Part shown: one piece after another, positions 1-11,213 of the stretch
Layout of the letters: every line of letters begins with the position of its first letter
How positions within the stretch are numbered: the first letter of the stretch is position 1
NCBI GenBank assembly: GCA_964016885.1
Contig: OZ024744.1
Span: forward strand, 20,886,098 to 20,950,097
Source of the DNA: Eledone cirrhosa
Taxonomy: Eukaryota > Mollusca > Cephalopoda > Octopoda > Eledonidae
Length of the DNA stretch: 64,000 nt
Reading direction: 5' to 3'
Notes under the pieces: generated by a model
Databases searched by the model: none
Seen by the model: only the letters and a program-made list of their open reading frames with translations
What the model was told of the DNA's origin: nothing
Program-made: the position numbers and the translations under genes

Positions 1-4
1 CTGA

Positions 5-38
5 CTCGTTTTAACAACAGTTGAATCTTAAGATAAAA
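5..38 (+). repeat. Representative 34-bp monomer, ATAAAA-linker type
   Basis: This is the first complete unit in the phase used here: core at 5-32, linker ATAAAA at 33-38, next core at 39. The core contains CAACAGTTG, an inverted CAAC/GTTG pair around one base. It ends in CTTAAG, and with this linker makes the 10-bp perfect palindrome ATCTTAAGAT. GTTTTA near the core start and TAAAAC at the linker/next-core junction are reverse complements 20 bases apart. This linker type is one of the two commonest in the array. Confidence 0.95.
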
Positions 39-106
39 CTCGTTTTAACAACAGTTGAATCTTATGAGCTAACTCATTTTAACAACAGTTGAATCTTAAG
101 TTAAGA
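39..106 (+). repeat. Paired variant monomers: CTTATG end followed by CTCATTTT start
   Basis: The first unit (39-72) ends in CTTATG rather than CTTAAG, with linker AGCTAA. The next unit (73-106) begins CTCATTTT rather than CTCGTTTT, with linker TTAAGA. These two core changes sit on either side of one linker and travel together through nearly the whole window, with linkers AGCTAA, AACTAA, AACTGA or AACTCA. The CTCA change removes the only CpG of that monomer. Four exceptions that break the pairing are treated as recombination junctions in the findings. Confidence 0.93.
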
Positions 107-174
107 CTCGTTTTAACAACAGTTGAATCTTAAGAACTGACTCGTTTTAACAACAGCTGAATCTTAAGATAAAA
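107..174 (+). repeat. Representative 68-bp dimer (AACTGA type plus ATAAAA type)
   Basis: Two adjacent units with linkers AACTGA (135-140) and ATAAAA (169-174). The second core has CAGCTG in place of CAGTTG. Alternation of these linker types is the commonest local pattern in the window, giving a 68-bp secondary period. It is often interrupted by runs of two ATAAAA units or by TTAAGA, AAATGA, AACGGA, ACAAAA and ATAACA units. Confidence 0.9.
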
Positions 175-3100
175 CTCGTTTTAACAACAGTTGAATCTTA
201 AGAACTGACTCGTTTTAACAACAGCTGAATCTTAAGATAAAACTCGTTTTAACAACAGTTGAATCTTAAGATAAAACTCGTTTTAACAACAGTTGAATCT
301 TAAGTACTGACTTGTTTTAACAACAGTTGAATCTTAAGATAAAACTCGTTTTAACAACAGTTGAATCTTAAGATAAAACTCGTTTTAACAACAGTTGAAT
401 CTTATGAACTAACTCATTTTAACAACAGTTGAATCTTAAGTTAAGACTCGTTTTAACAACAGTTGAATCTTAAGATAAAACTCGTTTTAACAACAGTTCA
501 AACTTAAGAAATGACTCGTTTTAACAAAAGTTGAATCTTATGAACTCACTCATTTTAACAACAGTTGAATCTTAAGATAACATTCGTTTTAACAACAGTT
601 GAATCTTAAGAACTGATTCGTTTTAATAACAGTTGAATGTTAAGATAAAACTCGTTTTAACAATAGTGGAATCTTAAGAACTGACTCGTTTTAACAACAG
701 TTGAATCTTAAGATAAAACTCGTTTTAACAACAGTTGAATCTTAAGAACTGACTCGTTTTAACGACAGCTGAATCTTAAGATAAAACTCGTTTTAACAAC
801 AGTTCAAACTTAAGAAATGACTCGTTTTAACAACAGTTGAATCTTATGAACTGACTCATTTTAACAACAGTTGAATCTTAAGAACTGATTCGTTTTAACA
901 ACAGTTGAATCTTAAGATAAAACTCGTTTTAACAACAGTTGAATCTTAAGAACTGACTCGTTTTAACAACAGCTGAATCTTAAGATAAAACTCGTTTTAA
1001 CAACAGTTGATTCTTAAGAACTGACTCGTTTTAACAACAGCTGAATCTTAAGATAAAACTCGTTTTAACAACAGTTGAATCTTAAGATAAAACTCGTTTT
1101 AACAACAGTTGAATCTTAAGAACTGACTCGTTTTAACAACAGTTGAATCTTAAGATAAAACTCGTTTTAACAACAGTTGAATCTTATGAACTAACTCATT
1201 TTAACAACAGTTGAATCTTAAGTTAAGACTCGTTTTAACAACAGTTGAATCTTAAGAACTGACTCGTTTTAACGACAGCTGAATCTTAAGATAAAACTCG
1301 TTTTAACAACAGTTGGATCTTAAGAACTGACTCGTTTTAACAACAGTTGAATCTTACGATAAAACTGGTTTTAACAACAGTTGAATCTTATGAACTAACT
1401 CATTTTAACAACAGTTGAATCTTAAGTTAAGACTCGTTTTAACAACAGTTGAATCTTAAGAACTGACTCGTTTTAACAACAGTTGAATCTTAAGACAAAA
1501 CCCGTTTTAACAACAGTTGAATCTTAAGAACTGTCTCGTTTTAACAACATTTGAATCTTAAGATAAACCTCGTTTTAACAACAGTTTAATCTTAAGAACT
1601 GACTCGTTTTAACAACAGTTGAATCTTAAGACAAAACTCGTTTTAACAACAGTTGAATCTTAAGAACTGACTTGTTCTAACAACAGTTCAGCCTTAAGAA
1701 CTGACTCGTTTTAAAACAGTTGAATCGTTAGAACTGACTCGTTTTAACAACAGTTGAATCTTAAAATAAAACTCGTTTTAACAATAGTTGAATCTCAAGA
1801 ACTGACTCGTTTTAGCAACAGTTGAATCTTAAGATAACACACGTTTTCATAACAGTTGAATCTTAAGAACTGTCTCGTTTTAACAACAGTTGAATTTTAA
1901 GATAAACCTCGTTTTGACAACAGTTGAATCTTAAGAACTGACTCGTTTTAACAACATTTAAATCTTAATAACTGACTCGTTTTAACAACAGTTGAATGTT
2001 AAGATAAAACTCGTTTTAACAATAGTTGAATCTTAAGAACTGACTCGTTTTAACAACAGTTGAATCTTAAGATAAAACTCGTTTTAACAACTGTTGAATC
2101 TTAAGAACTGACTCGTTTTAACAACAGCTGAATCTTAAGATAAAACTCGTTTTAACAACAGTTGAATCTTAAGAACTGACTCGTTTTAACAACAGTTGAA
2201 TCTTCAAATAAAACTCGTTTTAACAACAGTTGAATCTTAAGAACTGACTCGTTTTAACAACAGTTGAATGTTAAGATAAAACTCGTTTTAACAATAGTGG
2301 AATCTTAAGAACTGACTCGTTTTAACAACAGTTGAATCTTAAGATAAAACTCGTTTTAACAACAGTTGAATCTTAAGATAAAACTCGTTTTAACAACAGT
2401 TGAATCTTAAGTACTGACTCGTTTTAACAACAGTTGAATCTTAAGATAAAACTCGTTTTTACAACAGTTGAATCTTATGAGCTAACTCATTTTAACAACA
2501 GTTGAATCTTAAGTTAAGACTCGTTTTAACAACAGTTGAATCTTAAGATAAAACTCGTTTTAACAACAGTTGGATCTTAAGAACTGACTCGTTTTAACAA
2601 CAGTTGAATCTTACGATAAAACTCGTTTTAACAACAGTTGAATCTTATGAACTAACTCATTTTAACAACAGTTGAATCTTATGAACTAACTCATTTTAAC
2701 AACAGTTGAATCTTAAGTTAAGACTCGTTTTAACAACAGTTGAATCTTAAGAACTGACTCGTTTTAACAACAGTTGAATATTAAGACAAAACCCCTTTTA
2801 ACAACAGTTGAATCTTAAGAACTTTCTCGTTTTAACAACAGTTGAATCTTAAGATAAACCTCGTTTTAACAACAGTTTAATCTTAAGAACTGACTCGTTT
2901 TAACAACAGTTGAATCTTAAGACAAAACTCGTTTTAACAACAGTTGAATCTTAAGAACTGACTTGTTCTAACAACAGTTCAGCCTTAAGAACTGACTCGT
3001 TTTAACAACAGTTGAATCGTTAAAACTGACTCGTTTTAACAACAGTTGAATCTTAAAATAAAACTCGTTTTAACAATAGTTGAATCTCAAGAACTGACTC

Positions 3101-4584
3101 GTTTTAGCAACAGTTGAATCTTAAGATAACACTCGTTTTCATAACAGTTGAATCTTAAGAACTGTCTCGTTTTAACAACAGTTGAATTTTAAGATAAACC
3201 TCGTTTTGACAACAGTTGAATCTTAAGAAATGACTCGTTTTAACAACAGTTAAATCTTAATAATTGACTCGTTTTAACAACAGTTGAATCTTAAGATAAA
3301 ACTCGTTTTAACAACAGTTGAATCTTAAGAACTGACTCGTTTTAACAACAGTTGAATGTTAAGATAAAACTCGTTTTAACAATAGTGGAATGTTAAGAAC
3401 TGACTCGTTTTAACAACAGTTGAATCTTAAGATAAAACTCGTTTTAACAACAGTTGAATCTTAAGAACTGACTCGTTTTAACAACAGCTGAATCTTAAGA
3501 TAAAACTCGTTTTAACAACAGTTCAAACTTAAGAAATGACTCGTTTTAACAAAAGTTGAATCTTATGAACTCACTCATTTTAACAACAGTTGAATCTTAA
3601 GATAACATTCGTTTTAACAACAGTTGAATCTTAAGAACTGATTCGTTTTAACAACAGTTGAATCTTAAGATAAAACTCGTTTTAACAACAGTTGAATCTT
3701 AAGAACGGACTCGTTTTAACAACAGCTGAATCTTAAGATGAAACTCGTTTTAACAACAGTTGAATCTTAAGAACTGATTCGTTTTAACAACAGTTCAAAC
3801 TTAAGAACTGATTCGTTTTAACAACAGTTGAATCTTATGAACTGACTCATTTTAACAACAGTTGAATCTTAAGATAACATTCGTTTTAACAACAGTTGAA
3901 TCTTACGAACTGACTCGTTTTAACAACAGTTGAATCTTAAGAACTGATTCGTTTTAACAACAGCTGAATCTTAAGATAAAACTCGTTTTAACAACAGTTG
4001 AATCTTAAGAACTGACTCGTTTTAACAACAGCTGAATCTTAAGATAAAACTCGTTTTAACAACAGTTGAATCTTAAGAACTGACTCGTTTTAACAACAGC
4101 TGAATCTTAAGATAAAACTCGTTTTAACAACAGTTGAATCTTAAGATAAAACTCGTTTTAACAACAGTTGAATCTTAAGAACTGACACTTTTTAACAACA
4201 GTTGAATCTTAAGATAAAACTCGTTTTAACAACAGTTGAATCTTATGAGCTAACTCATTTTAACAACAGTTGAATCTTAAGTTAAGACTCGTTTTAACAA
4301 CAGTTGAATCTTAAGAACTGACTCGTTTTAACAACAGCTGAATCTTAAGATAAAACTCGTTTTAACAACAGTTGAATCTTAAGAACTGACTCGTTTTAAC
4401 AACAGCTGAATCTTAAGATAAAACTCGTTTTAACAACAGTTGAATCTTAAGATAAAACTCGTTTTAACAACAGTTGAATCTTAAGTACTGACTCGTTTTA
4501 ACAACAGTTGAATCTTATGATAAAACTCGTTTTAACAACAGTTGAATCTTATGAGCTAACTCATTTTAACAATAGTTGAATCTT

Positions 4585-6720
4585 AAGTTAAGACTCGTTT
4601 TAACAACAGTTGAATCTTAAGAACTGACTCGTTTTAACGACAGCTGAATCTTAAGACAAAACCCGTTTTAACAACAGTTGAATCTTAAGAACTGTCTCGT
4701 TTTAACAACAGTTGAATCTTAAGATAAACCTCGTTTTAACAACAGTTTAATCTTAAGAACTGACTCGTTTTAACAACAGTTGAATCTTAAGACAAAACTC
4801 GTTTTAACAACAGTTGAATCTTAAGAACTGACTTGTTCTAACAACAGTTCAGCCTTAAGAACTGACTCGTTTTAAAACAGTTGAATCGTTAGAACTGACT
4901 CGTTTTAACAACAGTTGAATCTTAAAACAAAACTCGTTTTAACAATAGTTGAATCTCAAGAACTGACTCGTTTTAGCAACAGTTGAATCTTAAGATAACA
5001 CTCGTTTTCATAACAGTTGAATCTTAAGAACTGTCTCGTTTTAACAACAGTTGAATTTTAAGATAATCCTCGTTTTAACAACAGCTGAATCTTAAGATAA
5101 AACTCGTTTTAACAACAGTTCAAACTTAAGAAATGACTCGTTTTAACAAAAGTTGAATCTTATGAACTCACTCATTTTAACAACAGTTGAATCTTAAGAT
5201 AACATTCGTTTTAAAAACAGTTGAATCTTAAGAACTGATTCGTTTTAACAACAGTTGAATCTTAAGATAAAACTCGTTTTAACAACAGTTGAATCTTAAG
5301 AACGGACTCGTTTTAACAACACCTGAATCTTAAGATAAAACTCGTTTTAACAACAGTTGAATCTTAAGAACTGATTCGTTTTAACAACAGTTCAAACTTA
5401 AGAACTGACTCGTTTTAACAACAGTTGAATCTTATGAACTGACTCATTTTAACAACAGTTGAATCTTAAGATAACATTCGTTTTAACAACAGTTGAATCT
5501 TAAGAACTGACTCGTTTTAACAACAGTTGAATCTTAAAGATAAAACTCGTTTCGACAACAGTTGAATCTTAAAGAACTGACTCGTTTTAACAACAGCTGA
5601 ATCTTAAGATAAAACTCGTTTTAACAACAGTTGAATCTTAAGAACTGACTCGTTTTAACGACAGCTGAATCTTAAGATAAAACTCGTTTTAACAACAGTT
5701 CAAACTTAAGAAATGACTCGTTTTAACAACAGTTGAATCTTATGAACTGACTCATTTTAACAACAGTTGAATCTTAAGAACTGATTCGTTTTAACAACAG
5801 TTGAATCTTAAGATAAAACTCGTTTTAACAACAGTTGAATCTTAAGAACTTACTCGTTTTAACAACAGTTGAATCTTAAGATAAAACTCGTTTTAACAAC
5901 AGTTGAATCTTAAGAACTGACTCGTTTTAACAACAGCTGAATCTTAAGATAAAACTCGTTTTAACAACAGTTGAATCTTAAGATAAAACTCGTTTTAACA
6001 ACAGTTGAATCTTAAGAACTGACTCCTTTTAACAACAGTTGAATCTTAAGATAAAACTCGTTTTAACAACAGTTGAATCTTATGAGCTAACTCATTTTAA
6101 CAACAGTTGAATCTTAAGTTAAGACTCGTTTTAACAACAGTTGAATCTTAAGAACTGACTCGTTTTAACAACAGCTGAATCTTAAGATAAAACTCGTTTT
6201 AACAACAGTTGAATCTTAAGAACTGACTCGTTTTAACAACAGCTGAATCTTAAGATAAAACTCGTTTTAACAACAGTTGAATCTTAAGATAAAACTCGTT
6301 TTAACAACAGTTGAATCTTAAGTACTGACTTGTTTTAACAACAGTTGAATCTTAAGATAAAACTCGTTTTAACAACAGTTGAATCTTATGAACTAACTCA
6401 TTTTAACAACAGTTGAATCTTAAGTTAAGACTCGTTTTAACAACAGTTGAATCTTAAGAACTGACTCCTTTTAACAACAGTTGAATCTTAAGACAAAATT
6501 CATTTTAACAACAGTTGAATCTTAAGAACTGACTTGTTCTAACAACAGTTCAGTCTCAAGAATTGACTCGTTTTAAAACAGTTGAATCGTTTGATCTGAC
6601 TCGTTTTAACAACAGTTGAATCTTAAAATAAAACTCGTATTAACAATAGTTGAATCTCAAGAAATGACTCGTTTTAGCAACAGTTGAATCTTAATAACTG
6701 ACTCATTTTAACAACAGTTG
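4585..6720. repeat. Sub-repeat with a partner 6.63 kb downstream, first copy (in A)
   Basis: Markers pair with 11,214-13,349 at 6,629 bp: AAGTTAA 4585/11,214, TTTTCATAAC 5005/11,634, CAGTCTCAAG 6551/13,180. The middle of the block runs at 6,663 because the partner has one extra ATAAAA monomer. The offset returns to 6,629 because the partner lacks a TTAAGACTCG monomer near 13,080. Upstream the pairing continues with altered spacing (3136/9526, 6,390 bp). The super-unit thus contains diverged internal repeats. The corresponding stretch in B is about 29,703-31,838. Confidence 0.82.
5511..5580 (+). repeat. Two consecutive 35-bp length-variant monomers
   Basis: Core starts at 5511, 5546 and 5581 give two successive 35-bp units. 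Each has an extra A in CTTAAAGA, and the second core begins CTCGTTTCGAC, adding a second CpG. The same pair recurs at offset multiples elsewhere (about 12,176, 13,950, 21,120, 30,669, 37,290, 39,070 and 46,375). It is a stable inherited marker rather than random noise. Confidence 0.93.
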
Positions 6721-6760
6721 AATGTTAAGATAAAACTCGTTTTAACAACAGTTGAATCTT
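6490..6760 (+). repeat. Class-3 anchor cassette (CAGTCTCAAG / CAATCTCAAG type), representative
   Basis: A third relative with CAGTCTCAAG or CAATCTCAAG, AATTGACTCG, the 33-bp TTTTAAAACAG, GAATCGTTTGATC or GAATCGGTTGATC, and CTCGTATTAACAATAG. Markers are at 6551, 13,180, 15,017, 20,351, 31,669, 38,298, 40,135, 45,605 and 47,102. A tenth copy near 21,770 has lost the marker monomer through the 102-bp deletion in A. The three classes share an order and must descend from one cassette. Confidence 0.83.
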
Positions 6761-7639
6761 AAGATAAAACTCGTTTTAACAACAGTTGAATCTTAAGAAA
6801 TGACTCGTTTTAACAACAGCTGAATCTTAAGATAAAACTTGTTTTAACAACAGTTCAAACTTAAGAAATGACTCGTTTTAACAAAAGTTGAATATTATGA
6901 ACTCACTCATTTTAACAACAGTTGAATCTTAAGATAACAATCGTTTTAACAACAGTTGAATCTTAAGAACTGATTCGTTTTAACAACAGTTGAATCTTAA
7001 GATAAAACTCGTTTTAACAACAGTTGAATCTTAAGAACGGACTCGTTTTAACAACAGCTGAATCTTAAGATAATACTCGTTTTAACAACAGCTGAATCTT
7101 AAGATAAAACTCGTTTTAACAACAGTTGAATCTTAAGATAAAACTCCTTTTAACAACAGTTGAATCTTAAGAACTGACTCGTTTTAACAACAGTTGAATC
7201 TTAAGATAAAACTCGTTTTAACAACAGTTGAATCTTATGAGCTAACTCATTTTAACAACAGTTGAATCTTAAGTTAAGACTCGTTTTAACAACAGTTGAA
7301 TCTTAAGAACTGACTCGTTTTAACAACAGCTGAATCTTAAGATAAAACTCGTTTTAACAACAGTTGAATCTTAAGAACTGACTCGTTTTAACAACAGCTG
7401 AATCTTAAGATAAAACTCGTTTTAACAACAGTTGAATCTTAAGTACTGACTTGTTTTAACAACAGTTGAATCTTAAGTTAAGACTCGTTTTAACAACAGT
7501 TGAATCTTAAGAACTGACTCGTTTTAACGACAGCTGAATCTTAAGATAAAACTTGTTTTAACAACAGTTGAATCTTAAAGATAAAACTCGCTTTAACAAC
7601 AGTTGAATCTTAAGAACTGACTCGTTTTAACAACAGTTG

Positions 7640-8060
7640 AATCTTAAGACAAAACCCGTTTTAACAACAGTTGAATCTTAAGAACTGTCTCGTTTTAACA
7701 ACAGTTGAATCCTAAGATAAACCTCGTTTTAACAACAGATTAATCTTAAGAACTGACTCGTTCTAACAACAGTTGAATCTTAAGACAAAACTCGTTTTAA
7801 CAACAGTTGAATCTTAAGAACTGACTTGTTCTAACAACAGTTCAGCCTCAAGAACTGACTCGTTTTAAAACAGTTGAATCGTTAGATCTGACTCGTTTTA
7901 ACAACAGTCGAATCTTAAAATAAAACTCGTTTTAACAATAGTTGAATCTCAAGAACTGACTCGTTTTAGCAACAGTTGAATCTTAATAACTGACTCGTTT
8001 TAACAACAGTTGAATGTTAAGATAAAACTCGTTTAAGAATAGTTGAATCTTAAGAACTGA
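7640..8060 (+). repeat. Class-2 anchor cassette (CAGCCTCAAG type), representative
   Basis: Related to class 1 but with CAGCCTCAAG, GAATCGTTAGATCTG (creating a BglII-type AGATCT), CAGATTAATC, a TAATAACTG monomer directly after TTTTAGCAAC, and a shortened CTCGTTTAAGAATAG unit. It lacks the TTTTCATAAC monomer. The marker CAGCCTCAAG is at 7843, 16,309, 22,868, 32,961, 41,427, 48,224, 59,437 and 63,105. Each is preceded by a CTCGCTTTAAC monomer about 250 bp upstream, except the last, which is cut by a junction. Confidence 0.85.
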
Positions 8061-9176
8061 CTCGTTTTAACAACAGTTGAATCTTAAGATAAAACTCGTT
8101 TTAACAACTGTTGAATCTTAAGAACTGACTCGTTTTAACAACAGTTGAATCTTCAAATAAAACTCGTTTTAACAACAGTTGAATCTTAAGAACTGACTCG
8201 TTTTAACAACAGTTGAATGTTAAGATAAAACTCGTTTTAAAAATAGTTGAATCTTAAGAACTGACTCGTTTTAACAACAGTTGAATCTTAAGATAAAACT
8301 CGTTTTAACAACAGTTGAATCTTAAGAACTGACTCATTTTAACAACAGTTGAATATTATGAACTCACTCATTTTAACAACACTTGAATCTTAAGATAACA
8401 TTCGTTTTAACAACAGTTGAATCTTAAGAACTGATTCGTTTTAACAACAGTTGAATCTTAAGATAAAACTCGTTTTAACAACAGTTGAATCTTAAGAACG
8501 GACTCGTTTTAACAACAGCTGAATCTTAAGATAAAACTCGTTTTAACAACAGTTGAATCTTAAGAACTGATTCGTTTTAACAACAGTTCAAACTTAAGAA
8601 CTGATTCGTTTTAACAACAGTTGAATCTTATGAACTGACTCATTTTAACAACAGTTGAATCTTAAGATAACATTCGTTTTAACAACAGTTGAATCTTAAG
8701 AACTGACTCGTTTTAACAACAGTTGAATCTTAAGATAAAACTCGTTTTAACAACAGTTGATTCTTAAGAACTGACTCGTTTTAACAACAGCTGAATCTTA
8801 AGATAAAACTCGTTTTAACAACAGTTGAATCTTATGAACTGACTCATTTTAACAACAGTTGAATCTTAAGAACTGATTCGTTTTAACAACAGTTGAATCT
8901 TAAGATAAAACTCGTTTTAACAACAGTTGAATCTTAAGAACTGACTCGTTTTAACGACAGCTGAATCTTAAGATAAAACTCGTTTTAACAACAGTTGGAT
9001 CTTAAGAACTGACTCGTTTTAACAACAGTTGAATCTTACGATAAAACTCGTTTTAACAACAGTTGAATCTTATGAACTAACTCATTTTAACAACAGTTGA
9101 ATCTTAAGTTAAGACTCGTTTTAACAACAGTTGAATCTTAAGAACTGACTCGTTTTAACAACAGTTGAATCTTAAG

Positions 9177-9660
9177 ACAAAACCCGTTTTAACAACAGTT
9201 GAATCTTAAGAACTGTCTCGTTTTAACAACAGTTGAATCTTAAGATAAACCTCGTTTTAACAACAGTTTAATCTTAAGAACTGACTCGTTTTAACAACAG
9301 TTGAATCTTAAGACAAAACTCGTTTTAACAACAGTTGAATCTTAAGAACTGACTTGTTCTAACAACAGTTCAGCCTTAAGAACTGACTCGTTTTAAAACA
9401 GTTGAATCGTTAGAACTGACTCGTTTTAACAACAGTTGAATCTTAAAATAAAACTCGTTTTAACAATAGTTGAATCTCAAGAACTGACTCGTTTTAGCAA
9501 CAGTTGAATCTTAAGATAACACTCGTTTTCATAACAGTTGAATCTTAAGAACTGTCTCGTTTTAACAACAGTTGAATTTTAAGATAAACCTCGTTTTGAC
9601 AACAGTTGAATCTTAAGAACTGACTCGTTTTAACAACAGTTAAATCTTAATAACTGACTC
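9177..9660 (+). repeat. Class-1 anchor cassette (TTTTCATAAC type), representative
   Basis: A fixed series of about 14 strongly diverged monomers: ACAAAACCCG, AACTGTCTCG, ATAAACCTCG, CAGTTTAATC, ACAAAACTCG, CTTGTTCTAAC, CAGCCTTAAG, the 33-bp TTTTAAAACAG, GAATCGTTAG, AAAATAAAACTCG with CAATAG, CTCAAG with TTTTAGCAAC, ATAACACTCG with TTTTCATAAC, GAATTTTAAG, TTTTGAC and CAGTTAAATC. The marker TTTTCATAAC occurs at 1844, 3136, 5005, 9526, 11,634, 17,958, 19,657, 24,619, 25,536, 26,895, 28,254, 30,123, 34,644, 36,752, 43,212, 44,911, 49,975, 50,892, 52,251, 53,610, 55,308, 57,415, 61,018 and 62,139, 24 copies in all. Some copies lack opening monomers, and the 5-kb and 11.6-kb copies end early. Several breakpoints lie in or next to such cassettes. 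Confidence 0.88.
9387..9419 (+). repeat. Representative 33-bp length-variant monomer
   Basis: Core starts at 9387 and 9420 are 33 bp apart because TTTTAACAACAG has become TTTTAAAACAG. The unit follows a CAGCCTTAAG monomer and precedes a GAATCGTTAG ending. It is a fixed member of most anchor cassettes and accounts for the missing base in offsets such as 1,359 (40 x 34 - 1) and 6,629 (195 x 34 - 1). The copy near 3,001 has the unshortened TTTTAACAACAG, an exception at the left edge of super-unit A. Confidence 0.92.
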
Positions 9661-11213
9661 GTTTTAACAACAGTTGAATGTTAAGATAAAACTCGTTTTA
9701 ACAATAGTTGCATCTTAAGAACTGACTCGTTTTAACAACAGTTGAATCTTAAGATAAAACTCGTTTTAACAACTGTTGAATCTTAAGAACTGACTCGTTT
9801 TAACAACAGCTGAATCTTAAGATAAAACTCGTTTTAACAACAGTTGAATCTTAAGAACTGACTCGTTTTAACAACAGTTGAATCTTCAAATAAAACTCGT
9901 TTTAACAACAGTTGAATCTTAAGAACTGACTCGTTTTAACAACAGTTGAATGTTAAGATAAAACTCGTTTTAACAATAGTGGAATCTTAAGAACTGACTC
10001 GTTTTAACAACAGTTGAATCTTAAGATAAAACTCGTTTTAACAACAGTTGAATCTTAAGAACTGACTCGTTTTAACAACAGCTGAATCTTAAGATAAAAC
10101 TCGTTTTAACAACAGTTCAAACTTAAGAAATGACTCGTTTTAACAAAAGTTGAATCTTATGAACTCACTCATTTTAACAACAGTTGAATCTTAAGATAAC
10201 ATTCGTTTTAACAACAGTTGAATCTTAAGATAAAACTCGTTTTAACAACACGTGAATCTTAAGAACGGACTCGTTTTAACAACACCTGAATCTTAAGATA
10301 AAACTCGTTTTAACAACAGTTGAATCTTAAGAACTGATTCGTTTTAACAACAGTTCAAACTTAAGAACTGACTCGTTTTAACAACAGTTGAATCTTATGA
10401 ACTGACTCATTTTAACAACAGTTGAATCTTAAGATAACATTCGTTTTAACAACAGTTGAATCTTAAGAACTGACTCGTTTTAACAACAGTTGAATCTTAA
10501 AGATAAAACTCGTTTCGACAACAGTTGAATCTTAAGATAAAACTCGTTTTAACAACAGTTGAATCTTAAGAACTGACTCGTTTTAACGACAGCTGAATCT
10601 TAAGATAAAACTCGTTTTAACAACAGTTCAAACTTAAGAAATGACTCGTTTTAACAACAGTTGAATCTTATGAACTGACTCATTTTAACAACAGTTGAAT
10701 CTTAAGAACTGATTCGTTTTAACAACAGCTGAATCTTAAGATAAAACTCGTTTTAACAACAGTTGAATCTTAAGAACTGACTCGTTTTAACAACAGCTGA
10801 ATCTTAAGATAAAACTCGTTTTAACAACAGTTGAATCTTAAGAACTGACTCGTTTTAACAACAGCTGAATCTTAAGATAAAACTCGTTTTAACAACAGTT
10901 GAATCTTAAGATAAAACTCGTTTTAACAACAGTTGAATCTTAAGAACTGACTCTTTTTAACAACAGTTGAATCTTAAGATAAAACTCGTTTTAACAACAG
11001 TTGAATCTTATGAGCTAACTCATTTTAACAACAGTTGAATCTTAAGTTAAGACTCGTTTTAACAACAGTTGAATCTTAAGAACTGACTCGTTTTAACAAC
11101 AGCTGAATCTTAAGATAAAACTCGTTTTAACAACAGTTCAATCTTAAGAACTGACTCGTTTTAACAACAGCTGAATCTTAAGATAAAACTCGTTTTAACA
11201 ACAGTTGAATCTT

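Larger units (their letters stand above)
1..2729. repeat. Mosaic satellite tail preceding super-unit A
   Basis: This stretch is all satellite but does not match the sequence 25.1 kb downstream, so it lies outside the A/B super-unit. It has a local period of 37-38 monomers: the TTGGATC marker recurs at 1313 and 2570 (1,257 bp) and TTTTCATAAC at 1844 and 3136 (1,292 bp, including an extra CTTATG-type monomer near 2,670). A stretch at about 485-690 matches about 58,776-58,981, since two markers at 497/58,788 and 662/58,953 share the same 58,291-bp offset. I read it as part of an earlier, rearranged copy of the same higher-order family. Confidence 0.75.

Noticed and set aside
5511..5580. Sequencing error behind the 33- and 35-bp monomers
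   Set aside because: The same length variants recur at the same place in many cassettes and in both super-units, so they are inherited variants.
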